A DNA stretch of 64,000 nt from Photobacterium atrarenae (GTDB lineage: Bacteria > Pseudomonadota > Gammaproteobacteria > Enterobacterales > Vibrionaceae). The stretch covers positions 186,001-250,000 of the forward strand of contig NZ_CP101508.1 in the NCBI RefSeq assembly GCF_024380015.1. The letters are read 5' to 3'. Made by a program: the position numbers and the translations under genes. This document shows positions 44,838 through 55,100 of the stretch, piece by piece (within the stretch, counting starts at the first letter, position 1; the number at the start of each line of letters is the position of its first letter). Below the pieces are notes generated by a model. That model did no database searches. It was not told the origin of the DNA and saw nothing but the letters and a program-made list of their open reading frames with translations.

Positions 44838-46559
44838 ATGATGAACTGCGAAGTAAGCGTGAACAGGGCGGGATGCTGGGGAGCCGCGAGGCAATGGGTG
44901 ATCGGGATGTTGCTGTGGTTGATGACGGCATCCGCGACGTCCATTGAGGTGGTGGATAATAAGATCCTGGATATGGATTTTCGGCGTGACGGCGAAGGGC
45001 GCGGGATTGTTAGCGTGGCGCTGGCCAAGTCCAGTGCGCTGGTGGATGTGCGCCAGGTGGGCCGCCAGCTTTATGTGGATCTGGTCGACGCGGCGATTGA
45101 CGATGAGATGCTCTATATACTCGATGTGGCGGACTTTGCGACCGCGGTGACGTCGATAGAGACGGTGCGGGGAGAGCAGGGGACCCGGCTCAAGCTCCTG
45201 ATGAATGATGACTTTCACTATGATTACCGACTGAACGGACCGCAGCTCCAGGTGATCGTTGCCGCACAGCCCAAAATATCGGAGGCAGCGCAGATCCGTT
45301 ATAGCGGCAAGCCGATTTCGATTAACTTTCAGGATATCCCGGTCCGAAATGTCTTGCAGCTGATCGCCGAGTACAATGATTTTAACCTGGTGGTGTCCGA
45401 CAGTGTGTCCGGTACGGTGACGTTGCGACTCGATGATGTGCCCTGGCCGCAAGTGCTCGATATTATTCTGCAGGCCAAAGGACTGGACAAGCGAGTGAAA
45501 GACTCGGTGGTGTTGATTGCGCCGAAACAGGAGCTGGATCAGCGTGAGCAGCAGGCGATGGCAGCGAAGCAAAAGGCGCTGGAGCTGGCTTCGTTGCGAT
45601 CGGATATTGTTCAGGTCCACTATGCCAAAGCCACGGATCTGGCGGAGTTGCTGCGGGGCCAGGAGGAGGGGGCCAGTATGCTGTCGGCGCGCGGTTCGCT
45701 GCATGTCGATGAACGAACCAATTCGCTAATTATCAATGATCTGGCCAGCCAGATTGATAATATCAAAACCATTGTTGCTGCGCTGGATATCCCGGTGAAG
45801 CAGGTTCATATCGAAGCCCGGATCGTCTCGGTCAATGAGGATGATGTCGATGAGATCGGGGTCCGTTGGGGGGTGCTGGGCAGTAATGGCGATACCACGG
45901 TTGGCGGTTCGATTGAAAGTAGCCTGGGCTCGGCCGGGTTGCTCGACAGTGACAGCGAGTCCCCGGTCGATGATTTCCTCAATGTGAACCTGGGGGCAAC
46001 CCAGCCGGGTGCGGCGCGGGTGGCATTCCAGGTGGCGAAAATGGGGGATATTTTGCTGGATCTCGAACTCTCGGCCCTGCAGTCGGAGAAAAAGCTGGAA
46101 ATCATCTCCAGCCCCCGGCTGGTCACCACGGATAAAAAGATGGCGTATATTGAGCAGGGGACGGAGATCCCTTATCTCGAAGCGTCCTCCAGCGGCGCGG
46201 TTTCTGTCGGGTTTAAAAAGGCGGTACTGAGCCTGATGGTGACCCCGCAGATCACGCCGGATAACAAACTGGTGCTGGATTTGATGGTCACCCAGGACAA
46301 AAAAGGCGAAGAGGTGAAGACCGGGAACGGGGAGGCGGTCGCGATTGATACCCAGCGGATCGGCACTCAGGTGCTGGTGGAAAATGGTGAGACCGTGGTG
46401 CTCGGTGGGATTTACCAGCATCAGATCAATAATATCATGCGTAAAGTCCCGTTATTGGGGGATTTACCGGTACTGGGGGCGTTGTTTCGCCACAAGCTGG
46501 AGCAGTTTACCAAGCGTGAGCTGCTGATTTTCGTGACCCCGAAAATCGTCATGCAGTAA
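44838..46559 (+). CDS. pilQ: Type IV pilus secretin PilQ
   Basis: A 573-residue outer-membrane channel through which the pilus passes. The signal peptide (hydrophobic WVIGMLLWLMTASATS) is followed by an AMIN-type beta domain, N0/STN domain (ISINFQDIPVRNVLQLIAEYNDFNLVVSD), N1 domain and the secretin barrel (LVENGETVVLGGIY, VPLLGDLPVLGALFRH, LLIFVTPKIV). An upstream in-frame ATG at 44763 lies inside pilP; 44838 has AAGGAA upstream and gives the signal peptide. In Vibrio this operon serves both competence and MSHA or ChiRP pili. Confidence 0.93.
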   Translation: MMNCEVSVNRAGCWGAARQWVIGMLLWLMTASATSIEVVDNKILDMDFRRDGEGRGIVSVALAKSSALVDVRQVGRQLYVDLVDAAIDDEMLYILDVADFATAVTSIETVRGEQGTRLKLLMNDDFHYDYRLNGPQLQVIVAAQPKISEAAQIRYSGKPISINFQDIPVRNVLQLIAEYNDFNLVVSDSVSGTVTLRLDDVPWPQVLDIILQAKGLDKRVKDSVVLIAPKQELDQREQQAMAAKQKALELASLRSDIVQVHYAKATDLAELLRGQEEGASMLSARGSLHVDERTNSLIINDLASQIDNIKTIVAALDIPVKQVHIEARIVSVNEDDVDEIGVRWGVLGSNGDTTVGGSIESSLGSAGLLDSDSESPVDDFLNVNLGATQPGAARVAFQVAKMGDILLDLELSALQSEKKLEIISSPRLVTTDKKMAYIEQGTEIPYLEASSSGAVSVGFKKAVLSLMVTPQITPDNKLVLDLMVTQDKKGEEVKTGNGEAVAIDTQRIGTQVLVENGETVVLGGIYQHQINNIMRKVPLLGDLPVLGALFRHKLEQFTKRELLIFVTPKIVMQ

Positions 46560-46750
46560 CCGCGGCGCGGCGTCCGGGCGGGAATTAAATTCGGAATGAA
46601 TGGCTCTAGCTATTGCCAAGTGATAGCGAGTCCTGAGATAATTTTCGGTCTTATCACGAATAAAAAGTGAGGAACTTGGCGCCTCGGGCTTCTGTAATCG
46701 ATAGCCTGCGGGCGGTGTCGTTTTATTAACCGCGCGTAAAATTGCTAAAA

Positions 46751-47269
46751 ATGGCTGAAAAACGAAATATTTTCCTGGTCGGTCCAATGGGTGCCGGCAA
46801 AAGTACTATTGGTCGACATCTTGCACAGCAGCTGCATATGGAGTTCCTGGATTCGGACTCTGTGATTGAAGAGCGTACTGGAGCCGATATCAGCTGGGTC
46901 TTCGATGTTGAAGGTGAAGAGGGTTTCCGTGTTCGCGAGGAGAAAGTGATCGATGATCTGACTCAAGAACAAGGGATCGTACTGGCGACAGGAGGTGGTT
47001 CTGTAAAAAGTAAAGACAACCGCAACCGTCTGTCTGCCCGCGGTATCGTGGTATATCTTGAAACTACCATTGAAAAACAGTTGGCACGGACCCAGCGTGA
47101 CAAGAAACGGCCTCTGCTTCAGACCGATACCCCACGAGAAGTACTGGAAGAGCTTGCAAAAGAGCGTAATCCTTTGTATGAAGAGGTAGCAGACTACGTT
47201 GTCCGCACTGATGACCAAAGCGCCAAAGTGGTGGCGAACCAAATCATCAAGATGCTGGAAGAACGATAA
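46751..47269 (+). CDS. aroK: Shikimate kinase I
   Basis: Phosphorylates shikimate to shikimate 3-phosphate in aromatic amino-acid synthesis. The 172 residues match E. coli AroK (173). Walker A is [15 protein letters not shown], the substrate-binding DSD is at residues 34-36, GGGSV lies near 80 and the lid is RDKKRPLL. The frame reaches back to a TTG at 46742; ATG 46751 is the family start. It begins the conserved aroK-aroB-damX-dam-rpe-gph-trpS block. Confidence 0.96.
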   Translation: MAEKRNIFLVGPMGAGKSTIGRHLAQQLHMEFLDSDSVIEERTGADISWVFDVEGEEGFRVREEKVIDDLTQEQGIVLATGGGSVKSKDNRNRLSARGIVVYLETTIEKQLARTQRDKKRPLLQTDTPREVLEELAKERNPLYEEVADYVVRTDDQSAKVVANQIIKMLEER

Positions 47270-47293
47270 TTTATTGAAGAAGAGATACTGACC

Positions 47294-48373
47294 ATGGAAC
47301 GGATCCACGTAAACCTTGATGACAGAAGTTACCCAATCTCCATCGGCGCCGAGTTATTTGATGACCCGGCGCTGTTTTCCTCTGTCATCAAGTGTGGACA
47401 ACGCGTTGTTGTGGTCAGCAACGAGACGGTGGCGCCACTGTATGCCGAACAGGTGATGGCGACCATCCGTTCTCTGCAATGCGAAGTTTCCCTCCTTTCC
47501 CTGCCGGACGGCGAACAGTTCAAATCCCTGGATACCTTTAATCAAATCATGACCTTCCTGCTGGAAGGCAACTATGGCCGCGATGTGGTACTGGTTGCCC
47601 TGGGCGGCGGCGTGATTGGGGATGTGGTCGGCTTTGCGGCGGCCAGCTATCAGCGGGGCGTGGACTTTATTCAGGTGCCGACCACCTTACTGGCCCAAGT
47701 CGACTCGTCGGTCGGCGGTAAAACTGCGGTTAACCACCCGTTGGGCAAGAATATGATCGGTGCGTTTTACCAGCCCAAAGCCGTGGTGATTGATACCCAT
47801 TGCCTGCACACCCTGCCGGCCCGTGAATTTGCCGCCGGTATGGCGGAAGTGATCAAGTACGGTATCATTGCAGATCATGAGTTTTTTGTCTGGCTGGAGC
47901 AGAACATGGCCAAGCTCCAGGCGCTGGATACTGAGGCGCTGGCGTATGCCATCCGACGCTGTTGCCAAATCAAAGCCGATGTCGTGGCGGCAGACGAGAA
48001 AGAATCCGGTGTGCGGGCCCTGCTGAACCTGGGGCATACTTTCGGCCATGCGATTGAAGCGGAAATGGGCTACGGTAACTGGCTTCATGGCGAAGCGGTC
48101 GCAGCCGGGACGGTTCAGGCGGCGCAAACGGCGTGCCACCATGGCTTGCTGGCCCAGGAAGATGTCGAGCGCATCACCCGTTTGCTGGCGCAGGCGAATT
48201 TGCCGACGACCGCGCCTGCAGGGATGGGTTTCGATTGCTATATGAAGCACATGATGCGAGATAAGAAAGTTTTGTCCGGCCAGCTGCGGCTGGTGTTGCC
48301 GACGTCTATCGGCAGTGCCGAGGTTGTCGCTGACGTGCCGCATGATATGCTACGCCGTGTGATTCAATCTTGA
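47294..48373 (+). CDS. aroB: 3-dehydroquinate synthase
   Basis: An NAD- and metal-dependent enzyme converting DAHP to 3-dehydroquinate. The 359 residues show the NAD-binding [19 protein letters not shown] and [23 protein letters not shown], the metal ligands in [11 protein letters not shown] and in [25 protein letters not shown]. It lies 24 bases after aroK. Confidence 0.97.
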   Translation: MERIHVNLDDRSYPISIGAELFDDPALFSSVIKCGQRVVVVSNETVAPLYAEQVMATIRSLQCEVSLLSLPDGEQFKSLDTFNQIMTFLLEGNYGRDVVLVALGGGVIGDVVGFAAASYQRGVDFIQVPTTLLAQVDSSVGGKTAVNHPLGKNMIGAFYQPKAVVIDTHCLHTLPAREFAAGMAEVIKYGIIADHEFFVWLEQNMAKLQALDTEALAYAIRRCCQIKADVVAADEKESGVRALLNLGHTFGHAIEAEMGYGNWLHGEAVAAGTVQAAQTACHHGLLAQEDVERITRLLAQANLPTTAPAGMGFDCYMKHMMRDKKVLSGQLRLVLPTSIGSAEVVADVPHDMLRRVIQS

Positions 48374-48387
48374 TGTTGTGAAACCAC

Positions 48388-50013
48388 ATGACTCGTGACA
48401 CCTCAGTCGCTATGCTGGATGTGGACAGCCAGATCCAGCTTCTTTCCCGCCTTCAGTTCCTGACCCGTTTTAGTTCCAACCTGATCCAGATCACCGGTGG
48501 TGACGGCGCGGGCAAAACCTGGCTGGCGCAACGCTATCTGGAGCAATGGGCTGCTCAGAGTAACCAGAGCCTGTTGTTATGTCATCCATCCCAGTCACCG
48601 GCTCAGCACCGCTCCATTCTCTTAAAACAGCTGATCGCCAAACCGGTTTTTAACGAGCAAGACCCGATTTTGCAAAGTTTGGAGCATATGCTGGCAGGCG
48701 CGATGCCGGTAGATCTCTTGCTGGTGATTGATGATGCACATCTGCTGAGCGCCACATTGGTGGCTGAGCTGTGGGCCCTGGTCCAGAAAGCCAGAATGAC
48801 TCCGGGATGGCAGGTGAATGTATTATTGTTCAGCCAGCCGGGGCGGCTGGATAAATATCTGAGCCAGGCATCGCATGGTCAGGGAAGTACGCCGCTGGAA
48901 CTGGAAATTACCGACTTCAGTGAACAGGAGGCCCTGACCTTTGTCGAAGTGATATTTGCGTTCGACCGGTTGGATGCCAATCGTCGGCGCAGTCTCAAGG
49001 AGCAGGCCAGGCAAGTGGCACCACGGCCTGGGGCACTGATGCAATTAGAGAATACGGAGCAAGCAGCCATGGCAGGTGTATCGACACGAAAATTTTCTCC
49101 TCTGATCCTGATGGTCATCCTGCTGGTCGTGGCTGCGGGTGGAATCGGCACCTGGTTATTCAGCCAGCCTGAGCCGGCACAGGGGACTGATGTTGGTTCT
49201 GCGCCGGGCACTGACGTATTGCCGGTCCCGGAGCAACAAGCCGCTCAAGCCTCACAGGAGATCCTGTCGACCGGGCGGTTTGATGAGCCGCAATCGCCGC
49301 TGCCGGCAGTTTCGGTAACGGATGAGGCCCGTCAGGCAGTCTCGGACCAACCGGCAAGGAGTGGGCAGCCGGTGCTCGATGACTCGGGCCGTCTACCGCA
49401 GGAAGTGTCGATTGAAGGCCTGACGGTCGGGCGCAGTGATTCGCCGCCGCGGGTGGTGGTGCCGTCGGATGTGGTTGATGCCATGCTGACCGAACAAGCC
49501 CGGGGCGGCAGTGGCGAGCAAGCTGCTGCAGCGTTAGCCCCCGCAACGGAAACGGCTGTGGCATCGCAAACGCAAACATCGCAAGCAGACGCTTCGCCGG
49601 CCGCAACACCGGCCCTGGTCACCGAGCCGGTCCAATCACCGGCAACAGCGCAGCCGTCCGGGCAAGCACCCCCGGAGCGGGGGAGCGAGCCCGTGCCGGC
49701 AGCCGAGCCTGCACCGCAGCTGGGTGTGGCGCTGAAGGCAGTGGATGCCCGCCATTACGCGTTGCAACTGGCCGCGCTGCGATCCCTGACGGCAGCCAAC
49801 CAGTTTATTGCCCAATATGATATTGCCCGGATTGCCGAGATTTACGAAACCCGTCGCAATGGCGAGCCGTGGTTTATCATTGTCACCGGCGATTTCCCGA
49901 GCGTTGTTTCCGCCCGTCGTGCCGAATCGCGGCTGCCGGCTCGGTTGCAGCAGGTTCAGCCCTGGGTTAAATCTTACGCGCAAATTCACCGCGAGATCGA
50001 TCGGGTGAAATAA
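48388..50013 (+). CDS. damX: DamX, SPOR-domain cell-division protein
   Basis: A 541-residue bitopic protein. The cytoplasmic N-terminal part is an AAA-type ATPase-like domain (Walker A ITGGDGAGKTWLAQRY near residue 37, DDAHLLS as Walker B). A membrane helix is near residues 232-253 (LILMVILLVVAAGGIGTWLF). A long low-complexity Pro/Ala/Gln/Glu-rich linker leads to a C-terminal SPOR domain that binds septal glycan (HYALQLAALRSLTAANQFI...). In E. coli DamX localises to the septum and affects bile resistance. It is in its usual place between aroB and dam. Confidence 0.92.
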   Translation: MTRDTSVAMLDVDSQIQLLSRLQFLTRFSSNLIQITGGDGAGKTWLAQRYLEQWAAQSNQSLLLCHPSQSPAQHRSILLKQLIAKPVFNEQDPILQSLEHMLAGAMPVDLLLVIDDAHLLSATLVAELWALVQKARMTPGWQVNVLLFSQPGRLDKYLSQASHGQGSTPLELEITDFSEQEALTFVEVIFAFDRLDANRRRSLKEQARQVAPRPGALMQLENTEQAAMAGVSTRKFSPLILMVILLVVAAGGIGTWLFSQPEPAQGTDVGSAPGTDVLPVPEQQAAQASQEILSTGRFDEPQSPLPAVSVTDEARQAVSDQPARSGQPVLDDSGRLPQEVSIEGLTVGRSDSPPRVVVPSDVVDAMLTEQARGGSGEQAAAALAPATETAVASQTQTSQADASPAATPALVTEPVQSPATAQPSGQAPPERGSEPVPAAEPAPQLGVALKAVDARHYALQLAALRSLTAANQFIAQYDIARIAEIYETRRNGEPWFIIVTGDFPSVVSARRAESRLPARLQQVQPWVKSYAQIHREIDRVK

Positions 50014-50121
50014 TGGCAGAGACAGGCAGATATTTACGTGAACCGGTATCAGAGTTGGGGCGAAATGGGGTACAATCCGCCACCTTTCGAAACAATATCG
50101 GTACTGGTGGTGGTAAGCTGA

Positions 50122-50940
50122 ATGAAAAAGCATCGTGCATTCCTGAAATGGGCTGGAGGCAAATACTCTCTGGTCGAGGATATCGAGCGGCATTTACCAC
50201 CTGCGCGTAAACTGGTTGAGCCCTTTGTCGGGGCTGGCTCTGTGTTTCTCAACACCGACTTTGAGCAGTATCTGCTGGCGGATATCAACCCGGATCTGAT
50301 CAACCTGTACAACATCCTCAAAACGGAGCCGGAGCGCTACATCAAGGATGCCCGCGAGCTGTTTACCCCGGCGTACAACAAAAAGGGGGCGTACCTGGAA
50401 ATCCGAGCGGCCTTCAACCAGACCCAGGATCCGTATCAGCGTTCGCTCTACTTCCTCTACATGAACCGCCATGGCTTCAACGGCCTGTGCCGCTATAACA
50501 AGAAAGGCGGCTTTAACGTGCCGTTTGGCTCCTATAAAAAGCCTTATTTCCCGGAAGATGAAATGGGGTATTTTTCCGAAAAAGCCAAACGGGCGACTTT
50601 CGTCTGCGAAGGCTACCATCAGACGTTTTCCCGGGCGCGGAAAGGGTGCGTAATTTATTGCGATCCACCGTATGCGCCGCTTTCGACCACTGCGAACTTT
50701 ACCTCCTATGCCGGTAATGGTTTCAGTCTGGACGATCAGGCTGCACTGGCTGATGCGGCGGAAAGGGCTGCGCTGGAGCGCGAGATTCCGGTGCTGATCT
50801 CCAATCACGACACCACGTTAACCCGCCGCCTGTATCACGGCGCCGAGCTCTCGGTGGTGAAAGTGAAGCGGACCATCAGCCGCAACGGCAGTGGTCGCAA
50901 CAAAGTCGACGAATTACTGGCGCTTTTTCGCCCGCAATAA
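50122..50940 (+). CDS. dam: DNA adenine methyltransferase (GATC)
   Basis: A 272-residue alpha-group N6-adenine methyltransferase for GATC, used in mismatch repair and replication timing. SAM-binding FLKWAGGKYSLVEDI and EPFVGAGSVFLN at the N terminus, a target-recognition region around RHGFNGLCRYNKKGGFNVPFG, and catalytic DPPY at residues 181-184 are visible. In Vibrionaceae Dam is essential for chromosome 2 replication. Confidence 0.97.
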   Translation: MKKHRAFLKWAGGKYSLVEDIERHLPPARKLVEPFVGAGSVFLNTDFEQYLLADINPDLINLYNILKTEPERYIKDARELFTPAYNKKGAYLEIRAAFNQTQDPYQRSLYFLYMNRHGFNGLCRYNKKGGFNVPFGSYKKPYFPEDEMGYFSEKAKRATFVCEGYHQTFSRARKGCVIYCDPPYAPLSTTANFTSYAGNGFSLDDQAALADAAERAALEREIPVLISNHDTTLTRRLYHGAELSVVKVKRTISRNGSGRNKVDELLALFRPQ

Positions 50941-50985
50941 CGCCGTCCACAATTGCTCGCTGACACCAGCGCGGCCCGCTGCAGG

Positions 50986-51216
50986 CTAAGCGCCTGTTGT
51001 TACTGTCACCAGATGCACGATGAACAGCAGTACAGCGACAAACAAGATGATCCCGACAACCCCGGCAAGAATAAACGGCCGGGCTGAAGACTGGCTGAAA
51101 TCGGCATGTCGGTTTTGCTCCGATTGCACCCCGAACAGGGCGGCTGCCGCGCTGAGGATAGGCCGCGAGTTTTTCCCCGGTTGGGTTGGTCGTTGCGGGG
51201 GATGCTGGTTGTCCAT
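50986..51216 (-). CDS. DUF2970 family small membrane protein
   Basis: A 76-residue protein of unknown function. A Pro/Gln-rich tail precedes the conserved AAAALFGVQSEQNRHADFSQSSARPFILAGV, and one membrane helix follows (about 49-71). AAGGAG lies before the start. It is on the opposite strand to dam and rpe, breaking the otherwise co-directional block. Confidence 0.75.
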   Translation of the reverse strand: MDNQHPPQRPTQPGKNSRPILSAAAALFGVQSEQNRHADFSQSSARPFILAGVVGIILFVAVLLFIVHLVTVTTGA

Positions 51217-51453
51217 GTCCCTGCTCCTTATCTGTCCCTCAAATTCAAAATATCCTCAAGCGCCGCCGTTGACCCAAGCCAAACGGCTTTTTCCCACCAC
51301 GCTTGTCTTTCAAGCATAGTCATCCTGGCCGAACTGTTCGACCCCGCTGACCGGGAAAGCCGTCAGGCGCTGGTTTGAGATAAGACATCTGTGCCCGGAT
51401 CGGGTAGAATTGCGCCGATTTCTGATCCCGTAACTACCGTATAGAGGCTGAAC

Positions 51454-52131
51454 ATGAAGGATTTTTTGATCGCTCCATCGATCCTGTCTGCAGATTTTGC
51501 GCGTCTTGGCGAAGATGTTGAGAAAGTGCTGGCAGCGGGTGCAGATGTCGTGCACTTTGACGTGATGGATAACCACTATGTGCCGAACCTGACATTCGGG
51601 GCGCCGATCTGTAAGGCGCTGCGCGATTACGGGATCACCGCGCCGATTGATGTCCACCTGATGGTTAAGCCGGTGGATCGGATCATCCCGGATTTTGCCA
51701 AGGCCGGGGCGACCATGATCACCGTGCATGCCGAAGCGACCGAGCATCTGGATCGAACCCTGCAGCTGATCAAAGAGCATGGCTGCCAGGCCGGGGTGGT
51801 GTTTAATCCGGCCACCCCGCTGCACTATCTTGATTACATCATGGATAAGGTCGACATGATCCTGCTGATGTCGGTCAATCCGGGCTTCGGTGGTCAGTCG
51901 TTTATCCCGGGTACCCTGGATAAGCTGCGTGAAGTGCGCCGCCGCATTGATGCCTCCGGGCGCACCATCCGCCTGGAAATTGATGGCGGGGTTAAGGTCG
52001 ACAACATTCGCGAAATCGCAGAAGCCGGTGCCGATATGTTTGTTGCCGGCTCGGCGATTTTCGGCCAGCCGGATTACAAGGCCGTGATTGATGAAATGCG
52101 GGCCGAGCTGGCCAAGGTGACACGCGCATGA
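51454..52131 (+). CDS. rpe: Ribulose-phosphate 3-epimerase
   Basis: A TIM-barrel enzyme of the pentose phosphate pathway. The 225 residues equal E. coli Rpe. Signatures are [33 protein letters not shown] (catalytic Asp), [19 protein letters not shown] and the second catalytic Asp in LEIDGGV. AGAGGCTG precedes the start; the stop overlaps the gph start (ATGA). Confidence 0.97.
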   Translation: MKDFLIAPSILSADFARLGEDVEKVLAAGADVVHFDVMDNHYVPNLTFGAPICKALRDYGITAPIDVHLMVKPVDRIIPDFAKAGATMITVHAEATEHLDRTLQLIKEHGCQAGVVFNPATPLHYLDYIMDKVDMILLMSVNPGFGGQSFIPGTLDKLREVRRRIDASGRTIRLEIDGGVKVDNIREIAEAGADMFVAGSAIFGQPDYKAVIDEMRAELAKVTRA

Positions 52132-52817
52132 AGATGATTGACGGGATTAAATTTGTCGCCTTTGACCTTGACGGCACCCTGCTGGACAGTGTGCCGGATC
52201 TGGCCGATGCGGTGAACAAAACCTTGCAGGCACTGGGGCGCCCTGAAGTGACGATTGCCCAGATGACGACCTGGATCGGTAACGGTGCCGAGATCATGCT
52301 CGGCCGTGCTCTGAGCCGCAGCATCGAAGTCGACCCGGATTTGGATCCTGCGCTGCACCGCGAGGCCCGCCAGCTGTTTGACCGTTTCTACGATGAAGGC
52401 GGCCACCGCCAGAGTGCGCTGTATCCGGGCGTGAAGGACACGCTGGATGCGCTGCGCGAGGCCGGGATCCCGATGGCGATTGTGACCAACAAACCGGCGC
52501 AGTTTTTGCCGCACCTGCTGGCACAGCACGGGATTGCCGAGTATTTTGTTGACGTAATTGGCGGCGATACCTTTCCGCTTAAAAAGCCTGATCCGTATGC
52601 CCTGCACTGGCTGATGGAAAAACACTGCCTCGCCGCCAGCGAGCTGCTGATGGTGGGCGACTCGCGCAATGACATTCTGGCAGCCAAAGCGGCCGCATGT
52701 TATGTTGTCGGTCTGACGTATGGCTACAACTACGGCCAGCCGATCAGTGCCAGTGATCCCGATATTGTGCTGGATCACTTTAGCCAGCTGGCCGAAGTAG
52801 TTAAACTAGGCCGCTAG
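52128..52817 (+). CDS. gph: Phosphoglycolate phosphatase
   Basis: A HAD-superfamily phosphatase (229 residues) that clears 2-phosphoglycolate formed during DNA repair. Motif I is [10 protein letters not shown] (nucleophile and acid Asp), motif II is IVTNKP, and motifs III and IV are [11 protein letters not shown] and [15 protein letters not shown]. It overlaps rpe by 4 bases. Confidence 0.94.
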   Translation: MKMIDGIKFVAFDLDGTLLDSVPDLADAVNKTLQALGRPEVTIAQMTTWIGNGAEIMLGRALSRSIEVDPDLDPALHREARQLFDRFYDEGGHRQSALYPGVKDTLDALREAGIPMAIVTNKPAQFLPHLLAQHGIAEYFVDVIGGDTFPLKKPDPYALHWLMEKHCLAASELLMVGDSRNDILAAKAAACYVVGLTYGYNYGQPISASDPDIVLDHFSQLAEVVKLGR

Positions 52818-52820
52818 TAC

Positions 52821-52879
52821 AGTCAGCGGTTCTGACTGGATCCCCCGTATTTGATTTAGACAGCGGCCTTGGGCCGCTG
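52821..52879 (+). repeat. Pair of hairpins in the gph-trpS gap
   Basis: AGTCAG/CTGACT (52821-52837) and CAGCGGCC/GGCCGCTG (52861-52879) each form hairpins. CAGCGG occurs in both, so CCGCTG (52874-52879) could pair with either. No T tract follows. It could be a processing or leader structure for trpS. Confidence 0.5.
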
Positions 52880-52909
52880 CTTACTTAAGTGACATAGGAT
52901 AATCGCATC

Positions 52910-53926
52910 ATGAGCAAACCCATTGTATTGAGTGGCGTCCAGCCTTCTGGTGAATTAAGTATCGGTAACTATCTGGGTGCGCTGCGTCAGTGGGAACAGA
53001 TGCAGGATGATTATGACTGCCAGTACTGCGTGGTCGATCTGCACGCGATCACCGTTCGTCAGGACCCGCATGCCCTGCGCGAAGCGACGCTGGACGCACT
53101 GGCCATCTGTCTGGCGGTCGGTGTCGACCCGAAGAAAAGCACTTTGTTTGTTCAGTCGCATGTGCCGGAGCACGCACAGCTGGGCTGGCTGCTGAACTGC
53201 TACACCCAGATGGGTGAGCTGAGCCGGATGACCCAGTTTAAGGACAAGTCGGCGCGTCACGCCAACGACGTCAATGTCGGTCTGTTTGACTATCCGGTGT
53301 TGATGGCGGCCGATATCCTGCTCTACGGTGCCAACCAGGTGCCGGTCGGCAGCGATCAGAAACAGCACTTGGAACTGGCGCGGGATATCGCGACCCGTTT
53401 TAACAACATCTACAGCCCGGACAGCCCGATCTTTACTGTGCCGGAGCCGTATATCCCGACCGTCAATGCCCGCGTGATGAGCCTGCAGGATGCGAGCAAG
53501 AAGATGTCGAAGTCGGATGATAACCGCAAGAACGTGATCACCTTGCTTGAAGAGCCGAAGTCGATCATCAAGAAGATCAACAAGGCGCAGACTGATACCG
53601 AAACGCCGCCGCGCATCGCGCACGATCTCGAGAGCAAGGCCGGGATCTCGAACCTGATGGGGCTGTATTCGGCAGCGACCGGGATGAGCTTTGCCGACAT
53701 CGAAGCCAAATACCAGGGCGTGGAAATGTACGGCCCGTTCAAGAAGGATGTTGGCGAGGCGCTGGTGGCGATGCTTGAGCCGATCCAGGCCGAGTACCGA
53801 CGCATTCGTGAAGATCGCGCCTATATGGATGAGGTGATGAAAGCCGGGGCCGAGAAAGCCTCTGCCCGTGCCGCCGGAACATTGAAAAAAGCCTTTGAGG
53901 CTGTGGGCTTCGTCCCGCGCCCGTAA
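52910..53926 (+). CDS. trpS: Tryptophanyl-tRNA synthetase
   Basis: A 338-residue class I synthetase charging tRNA-Trp. The HIGH-type motif is [13 protein letters not shown] near residues 13-25 and the KMSKS motif is KKMSKSDDN near 196. [17 protein letters not shown] is a family segment. It is the last gene of the aroK-to-trpS block, followed by a terminator. Confidence 0.97.
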   Translation: MSKPIVLSGVQPSGELSIGNYLGALRQWEQMQDDYDCQYCVVDLHAITVRQDPHALREATLDALAICLAVGVDPKKSTLFVQSHVPEHAQLGWLLNCYTQMGELSRMTQFKDKSARHANDVNVGLFDYPVLMAADILLYGANQVPVGSDQKQHLELARDIATRFNNIYSPDSPIFTVPEPYIPTVNARVMSLQDASKKMSKSDDNRKNVITLLEEPKSIIKKINKAQTDTETPPRIAHDLESKAGISNLMGLYSAATGMSFADIEAKYQGVEMYGPFKKDVGEALVAMLEPIQAEYRRIREDRAYMDEVMKAGAEKASARAAGTLKKAFEAVGFVPRP

Positions 53927-53953
53927 CGGCGTCTGTTTCTGGCAAGCGCGATC

Positions 53954-53978
53954 AAGCCGACCTGCGGGTCGGCTTTTT
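53954..53978 (+). terminator. Terminator of trpS
   Basis: GCCGACC/GGTCGGC with a TGCG loop, followed by TTTTT. Confidence 0.88.
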
Positions 53979-54116
53979 GTTGCCCGGTTATTCAATGACG
54001 ATCGCCCCGGGAGTTTTGCGGCTGGTCGGGAGGACATGCCCGACGCGCATTCGACTTGCCTTTCTGGTTCGCTATAGCACAATAGGGCGCCGACTTACCC
54101 GAGAGCTGATGTATCT

Positions 54117-54692
54117 ATGCTGTTGATGATCGATAACTACGACTCCTTTACCTACAACCTCTATCAGTACTTTTGCGAATTGGGCGCCGATGTAAAGGTG
54201 GTCCGCAATGACGAGATCGATCTGGCCGGGATTGAAGCGCTGGCACCGAGCCATCTGGTGATTTCGCCGGGGCCCTGCACCCCCAATGAAGCCGGAGTTT
54301 CCTTGCAGGCGATTGAGCATTTCGCCGGCAAGCTGCCGATTCTGGGCGTCTGCCTGGGTCATCAGTCGCTGGCACAGGTGTTCGGCGGCGAAGTGGTGCG
54401 GGCTCGTCAGGTCATGCACGGGAAAACCTCGCCGGTGGTCCATACCGGGCGCAGTGTGTTTGCCGGATTGAATCAACCGTTAACGGTGACCCGCTACCAT
54501 TCTCTGGTGGTGAAGGCTGACACCTTGCCCGATTGTTTCGAGATCACCGCTTGGACTGAACGTGACGGTGCGATGGATGAGATTATGGGAATTGCCCATA
54601 AAACACTGCCGCTGGAAGGGGTGCAATTTCACCCCGAGAGCATCCTGACCGAGCAGGGGCATCAGCTGTTAGCCAACTTTCTTCGTCGCTGA
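54117..54692 (+). CDS. pabA: Aminodeoxychorismate synthase glutamine amidotransferase
   Basis: A 191-residue class I glutamine amidotransferase that supplies ammonia to PabB for p-aminobenzoate and folate synthesis. The triad is seen as Cys79 in [15 protein letters not shown] and the His/Glu of [25 protein letters not shown] is the glutamine-site region. TrpG (anthranilate synthase) proteins are similar. The absence of any trp gene and the stand-alone position downstream of trpS favour PabA. Confidence 0.88.
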   Translation: MLLMIDNYDSFTYNLYQYFCELGADVKVVRNDEIDLAGIEALAPSHLVISPGPCTPNEAGVSLQAIEHFAGKLPILGVCLGHQSLAQVFGGEVVRARQVMHGKTSPVVHTGRSVFAGLNQPLTVTRYHSLVVKADTLPDCFEITAWTERDGAMDEIMGIAHKTLPLEGVQFHPESILTEQGHQLLANFLRR

Positions 54693-55100
54693 GGCACACG
54701 AAAAGGGTTGCAACAGTAGAATATGCTATTTCTGACCAGGCGACAGGGTGAAATTGGCACTCCGCTGAGATAACCCACGCTGGGATTTCTGCCTGCTGTC
54801 GTCCCATTCGGGTCTCAATTTCGAGACCTCTATCACTCTTTTTAACAATTCCTCCATCTTCTCGGTGTCATTCCGGCGGGCAATCTTATGCACCGCCAGA
54901 GGGGCTGCTGCCCGGTATTTCCTATATGGAAAAACACTTTTATCCATGTGGCGGTTAATAATTCTCATACAAACCCGCATAAATATGTATCGCGCAGAGT
55001 GTTGACCAAGTCAGAGCAGCGTTAAAAAAAATTTTCTGCTATTGAATTGGTTAATAAAATGTAAATACTATGCTGTAGAAGCAAATCACAGAAGGAAAGG
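54693..55100. other. Region between pabA and argD/astC, with a doubtful small ORF
   Basis: This 408-base AT-rich stretch holds a minus-strand open frame (54726-54980). Its lower half (KIARRNDTEKMEELLKRV and on) looks protein-like, but it lacks a ribosome-binding site and a recognisable family. It may be a gene remnant or chance. The argD/astC-proximal 100 bases, with TGAATTGGTTAATA near 55043, could hold a degraded ARG box. Confidence 0.3.

Noticed and set aside
55043..55060. TGAATTGGTTAATA as an ARG box for argD/astC
   Set aside because: Only one half-site fits the consensus; too weak to list.
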